Part shown: piece by piece, positions 53,794 through 61,877 of the stretch
Layout of the letters: every line of letters starts with the position of its first letter
Position numbering within the stretch: the stretch's first letter is position 1
Assembly: GCA_031292035.1 (NCBI GenBank)
Contig: JARLHX010000274.1
Coordinates: 30,105-94,104, forward strand
Reading direction: 5' to 3'
Length of the DNA stretch: 64,000 nucleotides
DNA from: Negativicutes bacterium
GTDB lineage: Bacteria > Bacillota_C > Negativicutes > Sporomusales_B > JARLHX01
Program-made: the position numbers and the translations under genes
Notes under the pieces: generated by a model
Database searches by the model: none
Told to the model about the DNA's origin: nothing
What the model saw: the letters and a program-made list of their open reading frames with translations, nothing else

Positions 53794-55005
53794 TTATTGT
53801 TTATGCAACTCGTCCTGGATTTTGCCCCAGTCATCCGGGTCTTCTTCACCCAGCTTCCATAAGGCGACACCAGCCAAATCATATTGATTGACCAGTGCTA
53901 GCTTATAACCGATGCTCTGGCTATTTTCGTACCAGACGGTGTGAGGCCGGTCATTGGCATCGGTGTAATGAAAATAAGGTGACTTTGACTGCTCGTCCCA
54001 TTGGGGATCGACCCCAAACTGCGTAGTCAGTTCTTTGATGGAAGGATAATCGATACTCTCCACCCCTTTGCCGGACCAGTCATATCCGTACCCGGCCAAA
54101 CCAAGATACAGCTTGTCCTTCGGGATAAACTGGAGCGCATACTTGAGGTTGTCCTCCACCCAATTGATACCGGCTACCGGTCCCGCGTCACTCCATTCAC
54201 CATGGTTGTCATAGGCCATGACAATAATTTTGTCGGCATACTTTGCCAATTGACGGTAGTCATAAGCAGCAGAGATATCGTTGGACTCATCGGTTTTCGG
54301 CATGACATCAACAGAAATGATATAACCTTGCGGTTTCAGACGCGCCGACAATTCCTTCATGAAGGCGGTCAGATATTCCCGATCTTCTGGCGGGACCGAC
54401 TCAAAATCGATGTTGATACCGTCAAGCTTGTACTTTTTTAGATTTGTCTCCAGGTTATCGACAGCAGTCGCGCGTATTCTTGGACTGGCAAGAACGCGGT
54501 GGATTCCGGAATTACCCGGTTTCTGAGCGGCGTTATTGACCATGAGTAACGCGGTGATATGATTTTGATTGGCAAATTTGACAACCGCCTTATGATCTTT
54601 GCCGCCACGGTCGGCAAGGCTGCCGTCAGATTGGAGGGTCGCCCAAAAGGGAACAACACAATTCAACGTGTCGCGATGGGTATTTAGCGAATTGTAGGAC
54701 GAAGTGTCATCATCCCACCATTCGGCATAGAATCCTAGCACGTCCTTACCATTTGCTTTCATACTGGCTGGTAACCCCAGACTGTCGCTCAGTCCAGGAA
54801 TGACATTGATAATTTTGCTGAGAAGGTTTCCTACCAGCAGACCGAGGAGAAGATTTAATAAACCTTTTCCTGACGAATCGGTCGGGTCGAGATGGCTGAG
54901 CAGATTGTCCAGTGGTTTGGCGTAGGCCGGTATCGCTGGCGATAATGCTGTGATAAAAATGGCTGCAATGATAATCAAGGTGATCAGGAACCTATGCCGA
55001 ATCAT
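53794..55005 (-). CDS. Secreted GH18 family hydrolase (SleL/YaaH-like)
   Basis: A 403-aa protein with a signal/anchor segment (FLITLIIIAAIFITALSPA) and a short helical region, then a GH18 barrel. The catalytic motif is LDGINIDFESVP (DGxxxDxE), followed by MAYDNHGEWSDAG. Related spore proteins (SleL, YaaH) cut cortex muropeptides. There is no LysM domain here. ATG with GAGGTCGG upstream. Together with the amidase and the YlxY-like gene it forms a wall-remodelling cluster. Confidence 0.9.
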   Translation of the reverse strand: MIRHRFLITLIIIAAIFITALSPAIPAYAKPLDNLLSHLDPTDSSGKGLLNLLLGLLVGNLLSKIINVIPGLSDSLGLPASMKANGKDVLGFYAEWWDDDTSSYNSLNTHRDTLNCVVPFWATLQSDGSLADRGGKDHKAVVKFANQNHITALLMVNNAAQKPGNSGIHRVLASPRIRATAVDNLETNLKKYKLDGINIDFESVPPEDREYLTAFMKELSARLKPQGYIISVDVMPKTDESNDISAAYDYRQLAKYADKIIVMAYDNHGEWSDAGPVAGINWVEDNLKYALQFIPKDKLYLGLAGYGYDWSGKGVESIDYPSIKELTTQFGVDPQWDEQSKSPYFHYTDANDRPHTVWYENSQSIGYKLALVNQYDLAGVALWKLGEEDPDDWGKIQDELHKQ

Positions 55006-55194
55006 CTACCGACCTCCTTTTGTCACAGCATAAAAAGGGCGCACTTGTCAGCACGCACACTCTGGGACTGGTTCACTATCTCTTAATTATGTAAACATGA
55101 TACCATAAATACAGTATGCCTGCAATGACAAATGCAGGCAGGCTTTGGCTGTGCTACATGCTAGCCCTAAATAGCGAAGTCGACAATAACTACT

Positions 55195-55902
55195 TCAATG
55201 GAGAAGGGCTGACACCGGATTGACACTGAGTCCCCTGCTTTGAATCAGAGCGATCAGCTCTGGTAATGCGTCCGTCGTCGGTTTCGTAGGATGAATCAGA
55301 ATGATCGCTCCGTTATGGAGTTTCTTCTCAACCCGAGAGACTATGATATCTTTGGACGGACGTTTCCAGTCGATGGTATCGATACTCCACAGGATAGTTG
55401 TATAATTTAGCTCAGAAGCGGCCTGCAGAACAGTGACGTTAAATTCACCATATGGAGGAGCATACAGTGAAGTTCTCACGCCAGTGTAATCGCGGATCAA
55501 CTCCTCGGCACGGAGTATCTGATCCTTATTCTGTTCCTTGGACAAGGTGTTGGGATGCGGGTGGCTATAACTGTGATTACCTATTTCGTGCCCGCGCTGA
55601 GCAATCAATTTTACCATCTCAGGATGCCGCTTTGCCCAGCTTCCGCCGACAAAAAATGTAATTTTGATCTTGTTTTGATCCAGAATATCCAGCATTTCCG
55701 GCAAATATTCCTCACCCCAGAAGACATTGCAGCCGATGGCGACCTTGGGATCGCTTTTATTGCCGTGATAGATAGGGTTGGGGGTGGCTCCATCCACCGC
55801 CATAAGCTGCAAGATATCCGGGAACAAAGCCATTAAGAGAAAGAAACCTGTAATAAAACCCCAGTACCATGGGGGAAATCGTCTGAAGATCCAAATTTTC
55901 AC
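55195..55902 (-). CDS. YlxY-type polysaccharide deacetylase family protein
   Basis: A 235-aa protein with an N-terminal signal-anchor (WYWGFITGFFLLMALFPDIL) and a NodB domain. The zinc-binding HSYSH and the closing ILIHPT are present, but the usual TFDDG is CNVFWGEEY, so the catalytic Asp pair is missing, as in the YlxY branch. Activity is therefore doubtful. The position next to pnp fits ylxY. I chose the GTG start behind GGGAGGTGAGGGG because longer frames run into pnp. Confidence 0.85.
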   Translation of the reverse strand: MKIWIFRRFPPWYWGFITGFFLLMALFPDILQLMAVDGATPNPIYHGNKSDPKVAIGCNVFWGEEYLPEMLDILDQNKIKITFFVGGSWAKRHPEMVKLIAQRGHEIGNHSYSHPHPNTLSKEQNKDQILRAEELIRDYTGVRTSLYAPPYGEFNVTVLQAASELNYTTILWSIDTIDWKRPSKDIIVSRVEKKLHNGAIILIHPTKPTTDALPELIALIQSRGLSVNPVSALLH

Positions 55903-55977
55903 TCGCCCCTCACCTCCCGAAGCAATAGACTTTCTGTACAAATCTATTAGCTGTACGGTCGGATCATGAGTCAAAAT

Positions 55978-56011
55978 AAAAAAACATAAACCGTATGGTT
56001 TATGTTTTTTG
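55978..56011 (-). terminator. Terminator after pnp
   Basis: AAAACATAAACC-ATAC-GGTTTATGTTTT then TTTATTTT on the minus strand. Confidence 0.9.
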
Positions 56012-56032
56012 CGGCTAATATTGATTTGATCC

Positions 56033-58132
56033 TTATTCGGGCTTGGCTTCAGGCTGACTGGCGCTAAGCAGTGCTTTGCGCGACAGGTTGACCCGGCCTT
56101 GGCGATCGATTTCAGTGACCTTAACCATGATTTCGTCGCCAGGCTTGACCACGTCTTCCACTTTGTTGACTCGTTCCAGAGCCAGTTGGGAAATATGGAC
56201 AAGGCCTTCTTTGCCTGGGAGTATTTCTACAAAGGCGCCGAAGTTCATCAGTCGGGTGACTTTCCCCTGATATGTGGCGCCAATTTCGACCTCACGCACC
56301 AGGTTTTCGATAATCCGGACAGCTTTCATGCCGGCTTCCCGATCAACAGCAGCGATGAATACCTTGCCGTCGTCTTCGATATCGATGCTAACGCCCGTTT
56401 CTTCGATAATCTTCTTGATGATCTTGCCGCCTGGCCCGATGACATCGCGAATTTTATCAGGATCAATTTCCATTGTGATAATGCGCGGTGCAAAGGGTGA
56501 CAAGTCAGCCCGCGGCTCGCTGATAGCATCCAGCATGATGCCCATGATGTGCATCCGTCCGCGATAGGCCTGTTCCAGCGCGTCCTGTAAAATACTGCGG
56601 CTGAGCCCGGCAATCTTGATATCCATCTGAATTGCGGTCACACCGGCTTTCGTGCCAGCAACTTTGAAATCCATATCGCCAAGAGCGTCTTCCATACCCT
56701 GAATGTCGGTAAGAATAGTGTAGTTATCGCCATCCTTGACCAAACCCATGGCCACGCCCGATACTGGAGATTTAATCGGAACGCCGGCATCCATCAATGA
56801 CAGGGTACTGCCACAGACACTGCCCATTGAGCTAGAGCCGTTGGACTCAAGAACTTCAGAAACCAGTCGGATGGTATAAGGGAATTCCATTTCGGTGGGC
56901 AGTACAGGCACCAGAGCCCGTTCAGCCAGCGCGCCATGACCAATGTCGCGACGACTGGGACCACGGGAAGGTCTGGTTTCGCCAACACTGAAGGAGGGGA
57001 AATTATAGTGATGCATATAGCGTTTGGAATCTTCGACTCCAAGCCCGTCCAGGATTTGCTCGTCGCCAATCGCCCCTAGTGTGGTGATGGTCAAGACCTG
57101 GGTTTGTCCACGAGTAAATAATCCTGAGCCATGGGTCCGACGCAGCAGCCCGACTTCGCAGGAAACAGGGCGAACTTCGTCAACTTTACGGCCGTCCGGA
57201 CGGATTTTATCAACAGTAATCATCCGGCGAACAATTTCTTTGAGAACTTTTTGGAAGGTGTAGGAGATATCTTTACCCTTGTCAGGATACATAGCAGCAA
57301 AATGCTCGGCTGCAGCGGTCTTGACCTGCTTGATCTGTGCCTCCCGTTGCAATTTATCTGAGTTTGCGACTGCCACCTTGAGGTCATCGGTGATGAATTC
57401 GCGAACCGCAGCGTTGATTTCAGCGCTGACTTCATAAAGTTTAATCGCCCGCTTGGCCTTTCCGGCAGCAGTGACGATTTTATCCTGGAACTCAACTAGT
57501 TCGCGGATGACATCATGGCCAAACATAATGGCTTCCAAGATGACAGCTTCCGGCAGCTCATTGGCAGCGGCTTCGACCATCAGTACGGCATCTCTGGTGC
57601 CGGCGACAATCAGGTTGAGTTCGCTGATACCCTGTTGTTCTACCGTCGGATTGATGAGAAATTGTCCATCAATTCGGCCGACCCGTACGCCACCGATCGG
57701 TCCGTTAAAAGGAATGTCGGAAACGGATAAGGCGCAAGAAGCACCAATCATGGCCGCAATATCTGGCGGATTGTTCTGGTCGACTGAAAGCACAGTCGCA
57801 ACCACTGCCACGTCATTGCGGAAGCCATCTGCGAATAACGGGCGAATCGGTCTATCGATCAGGCGGCTGGTCAACACAGCGGTTTCGCTGGGACGCCCTT
57901 CCCGTTTGATAAATCCGCCCGGGATTTTGCCGACCGAATAAAGCCGTTCCTCGTAATCAACTGTAAGTGGGAAAAAATCGATCCCTTCGCGCGGTTCAGC
58001 CGAAGCAGTAGCGGCAACAACAACCGCGGTGTCACCATATCTGACCAACACCGCCCCGCCGGCTTGTTTCGCCATTTTACCAGTTTCAACGGTAAGTGTT
58101 CTGCCTCCGAGCTGAATTTCGAAACTTTGCAT
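56033..58132 (-). CDS. pnp: Polyribonucleotide nucleotidyltransferase (PNPase)
   Basis: A 699-aa phosphorolytic 3'-5' exoribonuclease: two RNase PH domains ([22 protein letters not shown], and [27 protein letters not shown]), a KH domain ([20 protein letters not shown]) and an S1 domain ([31 protein letters not shown]). I chose the ATG with GAGGAGG upstream. It follows rpsO as in many bacteria. Confidence 0.97.
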   Translation of the reverse strand: MQSFEIQLGGRTLTVETGKMAKQAGGAVLVRYGDTAVVVAATASAEPREGIDFFPLTVDYEERLYSVGKIPGGFIKREGRPSETAVLTSRLIDRPIRPLFADGFRNDVAVVATVLSVDQNNPPDIAAMIGASCALSVSDIPFNGPIGGVRVGRIDGQFLINPTVEQQGISELNLIVAGTRDAVLMVEAAANELPEAVILEAIMFGHDVIRELVEFQDKIVTAAGKAKRAIKLYEVSAEINAAVREFITDDLKVAVANSDKLQREAQIKQVKTAAAEHFAAMYPDKGKDISYTFQKVLKEIVRRMITVDKIRPDGRKVDEVRPVSCEVGLLRRTHGSGLFTRGQTQVLTITTLGAIGDEQILDGLGVEDSKRYMHHYNFPSFSVGETRPSRGPSRRDIGHGALAERALVPVLPTEMEFPYTIRLVSEVLESNGSSSMGSVCGSTLSLMDAGVPIKSPVSGVAMGLVKDGDNYTILTDIQGMEDALGDMDFKVAGTKAGVTAIQMDIKIAGLSRSILQDALEQAYRGRMHIMGIMLDAISEPRADLSPFAPRIITMEIDPDKIRDVIGPGGKIIKKIIEETGVSIDIEDDGKVFIAAVDREAGMKAVRIIENLVREVEIGATYQGKVTRLMNFGAFVEILPGKEGLVHISQLALERVNKVEDVVKPGDEIMVKVTEIDRQGRVNLSRKALLSASQPEAKPE

Positions 58133-58233
58133 ATTTGGTTTTCCTCCTCTGAACCCCTTTTCTTTTATCACCTAGAATTCTTCGACATTTTTTGTAGTAT
58201 TCCCTTTTTTAACCTGATTTAACCCCAGCGACA

Positions 58234-58262
58234 ACAAAAAAGCGGGGTTCCCCGCTTTTTTT
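58234..58262 (-). terminator. Terminator after rpsO
   Basis: AAAAGCGGGG-AA-CCCCGCTTTT then TTTGTTG on the minus strand. Confidence 0.9.
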
Positions 58263-58263
58263 G

Positions 58264-58530
58264 CTATTTTCTTAAGTTAAGTTTTTCTAAGATGGTACGA
58301 TAGCGAGCGATGTCGTTGTCGCGCAGGTAATTTAGCAGCCCGCGCCTTTGGCCGACCATCTTGAGCAGCCCGCGCCGGGAATGATGATCCTTTTTGTGCT
58401 CTTTGAGATGTTCGGTGAGATAGTTGATTCGCTCGGTCAAAATCGCAATTTGAACTTCCGGCGAACCGGTATCGCCTTCATGCAGGCGGTACTTCTCGAT
58501 CAATTGTTGTTTACCTTCTGGTGTAAGCAT
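58264..58530 (-). CDS. rpsO: Ribosomal protein S15
   Basis: An 88-aa S15 with the conserved [44 protein letters not shown] core, binding 16S rRNA early in 30S assembly. GGAGG precedes the ATG. Confidence 0.98.
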   Translation of the reverse strand: MLTPEGKQQLIEKYRLHEGDTGSPEVQIAILTERINYLTEHLKEHKKDHHSRRGLLKMVGQRRGLLNYLRDNDIARYRTILEKLNLRK

Positions 58531-58709
58531 CTGATATCCTCCTTTTTAGTTTACCCCCACTGGCCAAGATCATCGTCGGAGAGTCGAAGATCCTCGCCAT
58601 GGTTGCGAACGTATTATGTCCAATAAGGACTATTGCCAATCCATTTTACGGAATTGCAACATGTTTATTTTATCATATCGATAGGTGGCTGTAAACAAGG
58701 AAACGCGGG
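58531..58709 (-). promoter_or_regulatory. rpsO leader region
   Basis: A 179-bp spacer before rpsO. A TTGGCA box near 58650 is a possible -35. A stem around GCGAGGATCTTCGACTCTCC lies before the ribosome binding site. S15 autoregulatory leaders are known in Firmicutes; whether this one binds S15 cannot be shown by eye. Confidence 0.35.
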
Positions 58710-59630
58710 TCAACCGTAATATTTCTGGGCTGCCAAGAGGTCAGCGGCAATCTGTGCGGTCAGTTGATCAACACTGGTAAACTTTTGTTCATCGCGCAGC
58801 TTTGCCAAAAAGTCGACGGCGATAGTCTGTCCATAAAGATCACCGTGATAATCAATCAGATGGGTTTCCATTCGCCGGTTCATGCCGCCAAAGGTAGGAT
58901 TAGTCCCGACATTGGCGACGCCGTTGTATCGCTCAGTGCCAACCTGGACCCTGACGGCGTATACCCCGTTGCCGGGAGTTACCAGTCGGTCATTGATAAC
59001 CATGTTGGCGGTAGGATAGCCGATTTTTCGCCCCCGGCCATCCCCGGTCGAAACCAGCCCGCTGAAGCGCGGCGGCCGACCAAGTAGACGGCTGGCCATG
59101 CCGACATCGCCTTGCTGAATATATTGGCGGATGGCGGTGCTGCTTACCAGTGTGTCCTGAATCGAAACGGCCGGATGAATCACAGCCTCAAAGCCTTGCA
59201 GTGCCTCAGCTTCCTGTAATGTTGCAGGCGTCCCGGCGCCCCGGAAGCCAAAATGATAATTGGGTCCAACCACGATGTAGGCCGGATGTAATTTGTCGTG
59301 CATAAGATCGATAAACTCTTGTGGCGCCATTTGAAGAAATTCCTTTGTTACCGGCACAGACAAGAGAATGTCGACTCCCAGATCGGCAATGAGTTCTGCT
59401 TTATAGTCTGTGGTTATGATTTGCGGCGGACAGCGTTTGGGATCAATGACTGACAACGGGTGATTGGTAAAGGTAAAAACCACGCTGGTGCTACCCGACT
59501 GCTTGGCGAGTTCAACCGCCCTGCCGATGATCTTTTGATGACCAATATGGACACCGTCAAAGGTTCCCAAGGCTATGGCTGTTTTTTCAAAAGGACGGGG
59601 TATTTCCGACAGCTGGGTAAATATTTGCAT
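58710..59630 (-). CDS. ribF: Bifunctional riboflavin kinase/FAD synthetase
   Basis: A 306-aa enzyme: N-terminal nucleotidyltransferase (ALGTFDGVHIGHQKI), SSTAIRQYIQQGDV, and C-terminal flavokinase (GRGRKIGYPTANM, NVGTNPTF, METHLIDYHGDLYG). It makes FMN and FAD from riboflavin. GGAG before the ATG. Confidence 0.97.
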   Translation of the reverse strand: MQIFTQLSEIPRPFEKTAIALGTFDGVHIGHQKIIGRAVELAKQSGSTSVVFTFTNHPLSVIDPKRCPPQIITTDYKAELIADLGVDILLSVPVTKEFLQMAPQEFIDLMHDKLHPAYIVVGPNYHFGFRGAGTPATLQEAEALQGFEAVIHPAVSIQDTLVSSTAIRQYIQQGDVGMASRLLGRPPRFSGLVSTGDGRGRKIGYPTANMVINDRLVTPGNGVYAVRVQVGTERYNGVANVGTNPTFGGMNRRMETHLIDYHGDLYGQTIAVDFLAKLRDEQKFTSVDQLTAQIAADLLAAQKYYG

Positions 59631-59661
59631 CGCGATCTCCTTGTAGTGGCGATAACCAAAG

Positions 59662-60543
59662 CTAGTCGCCGGCAGTTGACAAGATTTTCAGCGGCAATAG
59701 GCGATTGGCTTCAGTGTTTTTTTGGCCGATACCAATAAAGCAGCCCTGTTCATTATATACGCGAAAAAACGAATTGGATATTTTGGTTTCATAGAAAACA
59801 GACTGTCCAAATTTTAAAGCCTGCACTGCAGGATCAGACAAAACAGCTTGGGGCAGATGGTGGACAGCATAGTCAGGCGGCAACAGTACTTCTGTCGGTG
59901 TGGCGGCTATCTCTTCCAGCGTCTTGGCATTTGGCAGGTCGAAGTCCCCTACCCTTGTTCGCACCAAAAAAGACATGACTGCCGGACAGCCGATCTTGCT
60001 GCCAATATCGATACACAACGAACGGATATACGTTCCTTTAGAACAGGTTACGTCAAATACGATGGTGGGCGGCAAAATATTTAGTAAAGTGATATCTTTG
60101 ATGGTGATAAGGCGCGGCTCGCGGACGATGGTGATTCCTTCGCGCGCCATTTCATAAAGCCGCTTACCGCCAACTTTGATGGCGGAATGCATCGGCGGGA
60201 CTTGCTGAATTTCTCCGGTAAAGGTCTGCAATACAGCTGCTAGTTCCTGATGGTCAGGGAACAGGCCTGCAGGGGCCTCTTCGATGACTTGTCCGGTATC
60301 ATCGCCGGTATCGGTGGAGTAGCCGAAAGTAAGTTCAACCCGGTAGGCTTTGTCAGCGTCGGTAGTATACTCAATCAGACGGGTGGCTGAACCCAGAAAA
60401 ACCGGCAACACGCCTGCGGCTGCCGGGTCTAAGGTCCCAGCATGACCGACACGCTTTTGACCGTACACTTTGCGAACAAAGGATACGACATCATGTGAGG
60501 TCATTCCGGGCGGTTTCAATACATTGATGATGCCAACCGTCAT
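59662..60543 (-). CDS. truB: tRNA pseudouridine(55) synthase
   Basis: A 293-aa synthase with the catalytic Asp in GHAGTLDPAAAGVLPV, and KAYRVELTFGYSTDTGD. The N-terminal NVLKPPGMTSHDVV is typical. It overlaps the nrnA stop by 4 bp (ATGA). Confidence 0.97.
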   Translation of the reverse strand: MTVGIINVLKPPGMTSHDVVSFVRKVYGQKRVGHAGTLDPAAAGVLPVFLGSATRLIEYTTDADKAYRVELTFGYSTDTGDDTGQVIEEAPAGLFPDHQELAAVLQTFTGEIQQVPPMHSAIKVGGKRLYEMAREGITIVREPRLITIKDITLLNILPPTIVFDVTCSKGTYIRSLCIDIGSKIGCPAVMSFLVRTRVGDFDLPNAKTLEEIAATPTEVLLPPDYAVHHLPQAVLSDPAVQALKFGQSVFYETKISNSFFRVYNEQGCFIGIGQKNTEANRLLPLKILSTAGD

Positions 60544-61502
60544 ATCCCGAGCTCCAGTAGCAAGTCTGTCGCAGCTTGAAAAACTTTCTCCTTCGCCTGG
60601 GACATGGGGGCATTCACAGAGCAGCCTGCGGCACGCGCGTGTCCGCCGCCACCGAAGGACACTGCCAGACGACTGACGTCAACAGCGCGGGAGCGTAAAC
60701 TGACCCGGGTGGTATCATCATCGCCAGGTTTAAACATGATGGCGATTTCGACCCCTTCAATGTTGCGCGGATAGTTGATCATGCCTTCGGTATTGCCGTT
60801 ATCATTGCCGTTGTCGTTGCTGTCAGGAGCAACGGTGATGGCGGCGATCTGTCCATCGGCGTGAAGTTCGAGAGTATCGAGAATTTTTTTCAAGGTTAAA
60901 ATGCTTTCCAGCGGCTTGGTTTCAAGATACTCGGAGATAATATGCGGTTGCGCACCGGCGTCAACTAACGCCGCTGCCTCCCTCAGAGTGACGGAAGTAG
61001 TGTTTGCGTAACGGAAAAATCCGCAATCGGTGGCAATCGCCGTAAATAAGTTGACCGCCATCGTACTGGTAATCACAGTGTTTACTTGGCGGAGTATCGC
61101 CAAGATAATTTCGCCGGTAGCAGCGGCCGTGGTATCGATATAGTAATAATCAGCAAACTTGGTATTGGAAATGTGATGATCAAGATTGAGTATTTTAGCT
61201 GACACCAGATTTTTGACATTGGCGATGCGTTCGGCGTCACTGGCGTCAACAACTACCAGGAGATCGGCGGTTATGGTACGGTTTTCTGGACGGCCGATCT
61301 TTTCGCTACCTGGAAGAAATGAATACAGTGCCGGAACGTCGTCATCCAGCAAAAGCTGGACCTGTTTGCCTGAACTGGACAGATACTCGTAAAGAGCCAG
61401 CATGGAACCCAGACAATCTCCGTCCGGGTGTATATGACCGGTTACCACCAAGGTGTCTGCATCCTGCAAGAGTTTGACGGCAGTCGCAAGAGAAATCTCC
61501 AT
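60540..61502 (-). CDS. nrnA: DHH-family bifunctional oligoribonuclease/pAp phosphatase NrnA
   Basis: A 320-aa DHH/DHHA1 protein: GHIHPDGDCLGSMLAL (DHD), VVDASDAERI, LNLDHHISNTKFAD (DHH) and C-terminal SFGGGGHARAAG. It degrades nanoRNA and pAp. The ATG overlaps the rbfA stop (TGATG). An Asn/Gly/Asp run (DSNDNGNDNGN) at ~235 is an unusual small repeat. Confidence 0.95.
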   Translation of the reverse strand: MEISLATAVKLLQDADTLVVTGHIHPDGDCLGSMLALYEYLSSSGKQVQLLLDDDVPALYSFLPGSEKIGRPENRTITADLLVVVDASDAERIANVKNLVSAKILNLDHHISNTKFADYYYIDTTAAATGEIILAILRQVNTVITSTMAVNLFTAIATDCGFFRYANTTSVTLREAAALVDAGAQPHIISEYLETKPLESILTLKKILDTLELHADGQIAAITVAPDSNDNGNDNGNTEGMINYPRNIEGVEIAIMFKPGDDDTTRVSLRSRAVDVSRLAVSFGGGGHARAAGCSVNAPMSQAKEKVFQAATDLLLELGI

Positions 61503-61858
61503 CACTGACCAGCCTCTTCTGTCTTAATTTTAGTCAACAGTTCTTGGATGCGGGCACTATACTCCAGTGTTTCGTCGATATGCAGAGAAAGTTCAGGGGC
61601 TAAACGCAAGCGGATGCGTTTTCCGATCTCGCTGCGCAAATAACCCACCGCTTTTTGCAGGGCCTGCCAGGTCGTGGCCTTTTCTTCGTCACTGCCCATC
61701 AGGCTGATATAGACCTTGGCAAAGCGAAGGTCACCGGTAACCTCGACCCTGGTAACAGTGATGAATCCAACTCGCGGATCTTTTAATTCGGTCAGGATAA
61801 TTTTACTGAGTTCTTGTTTAATGAACTCCTGCACTTTTTCAGCTCGCAGTTGCCCCAT
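61502..61858 (-). CDS. rbfA: Ribosome-binding factor A
   Basis: A 118-aa KH-fold protein (LKDPRVGFITVTRVEVTGDLRFAKVYISLMG) that matures the 16S 5' end. GAGGG before the ATG. Follows infB by 19 bp. Confidence 0.96.
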   Translation of the reverse strand: MGQLRAEKVQEFIKQELSKIILTELKDPRVGFITVTRVEVTGDLRFAKVYISLMGSDEEKATTWQALQKAVGYLRSEIGKRIRLRLAPELSLHIDETLEYSARIQELLTKIKTEEAGQ

Positions 61859-61877
61859 GGTCTATCCCTCGTTTCAA

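Noticed and set aside
55115..55140. GCCTGCA/TGCAGGC hairpin and CATACTGTA box in the spacer before the GH18 gene
   Set aside because: The box resembles a sigma-E or sigma-K -10, but no matching -35 was found, and the hairpin lacks a T-run; too weak to list as a feature.
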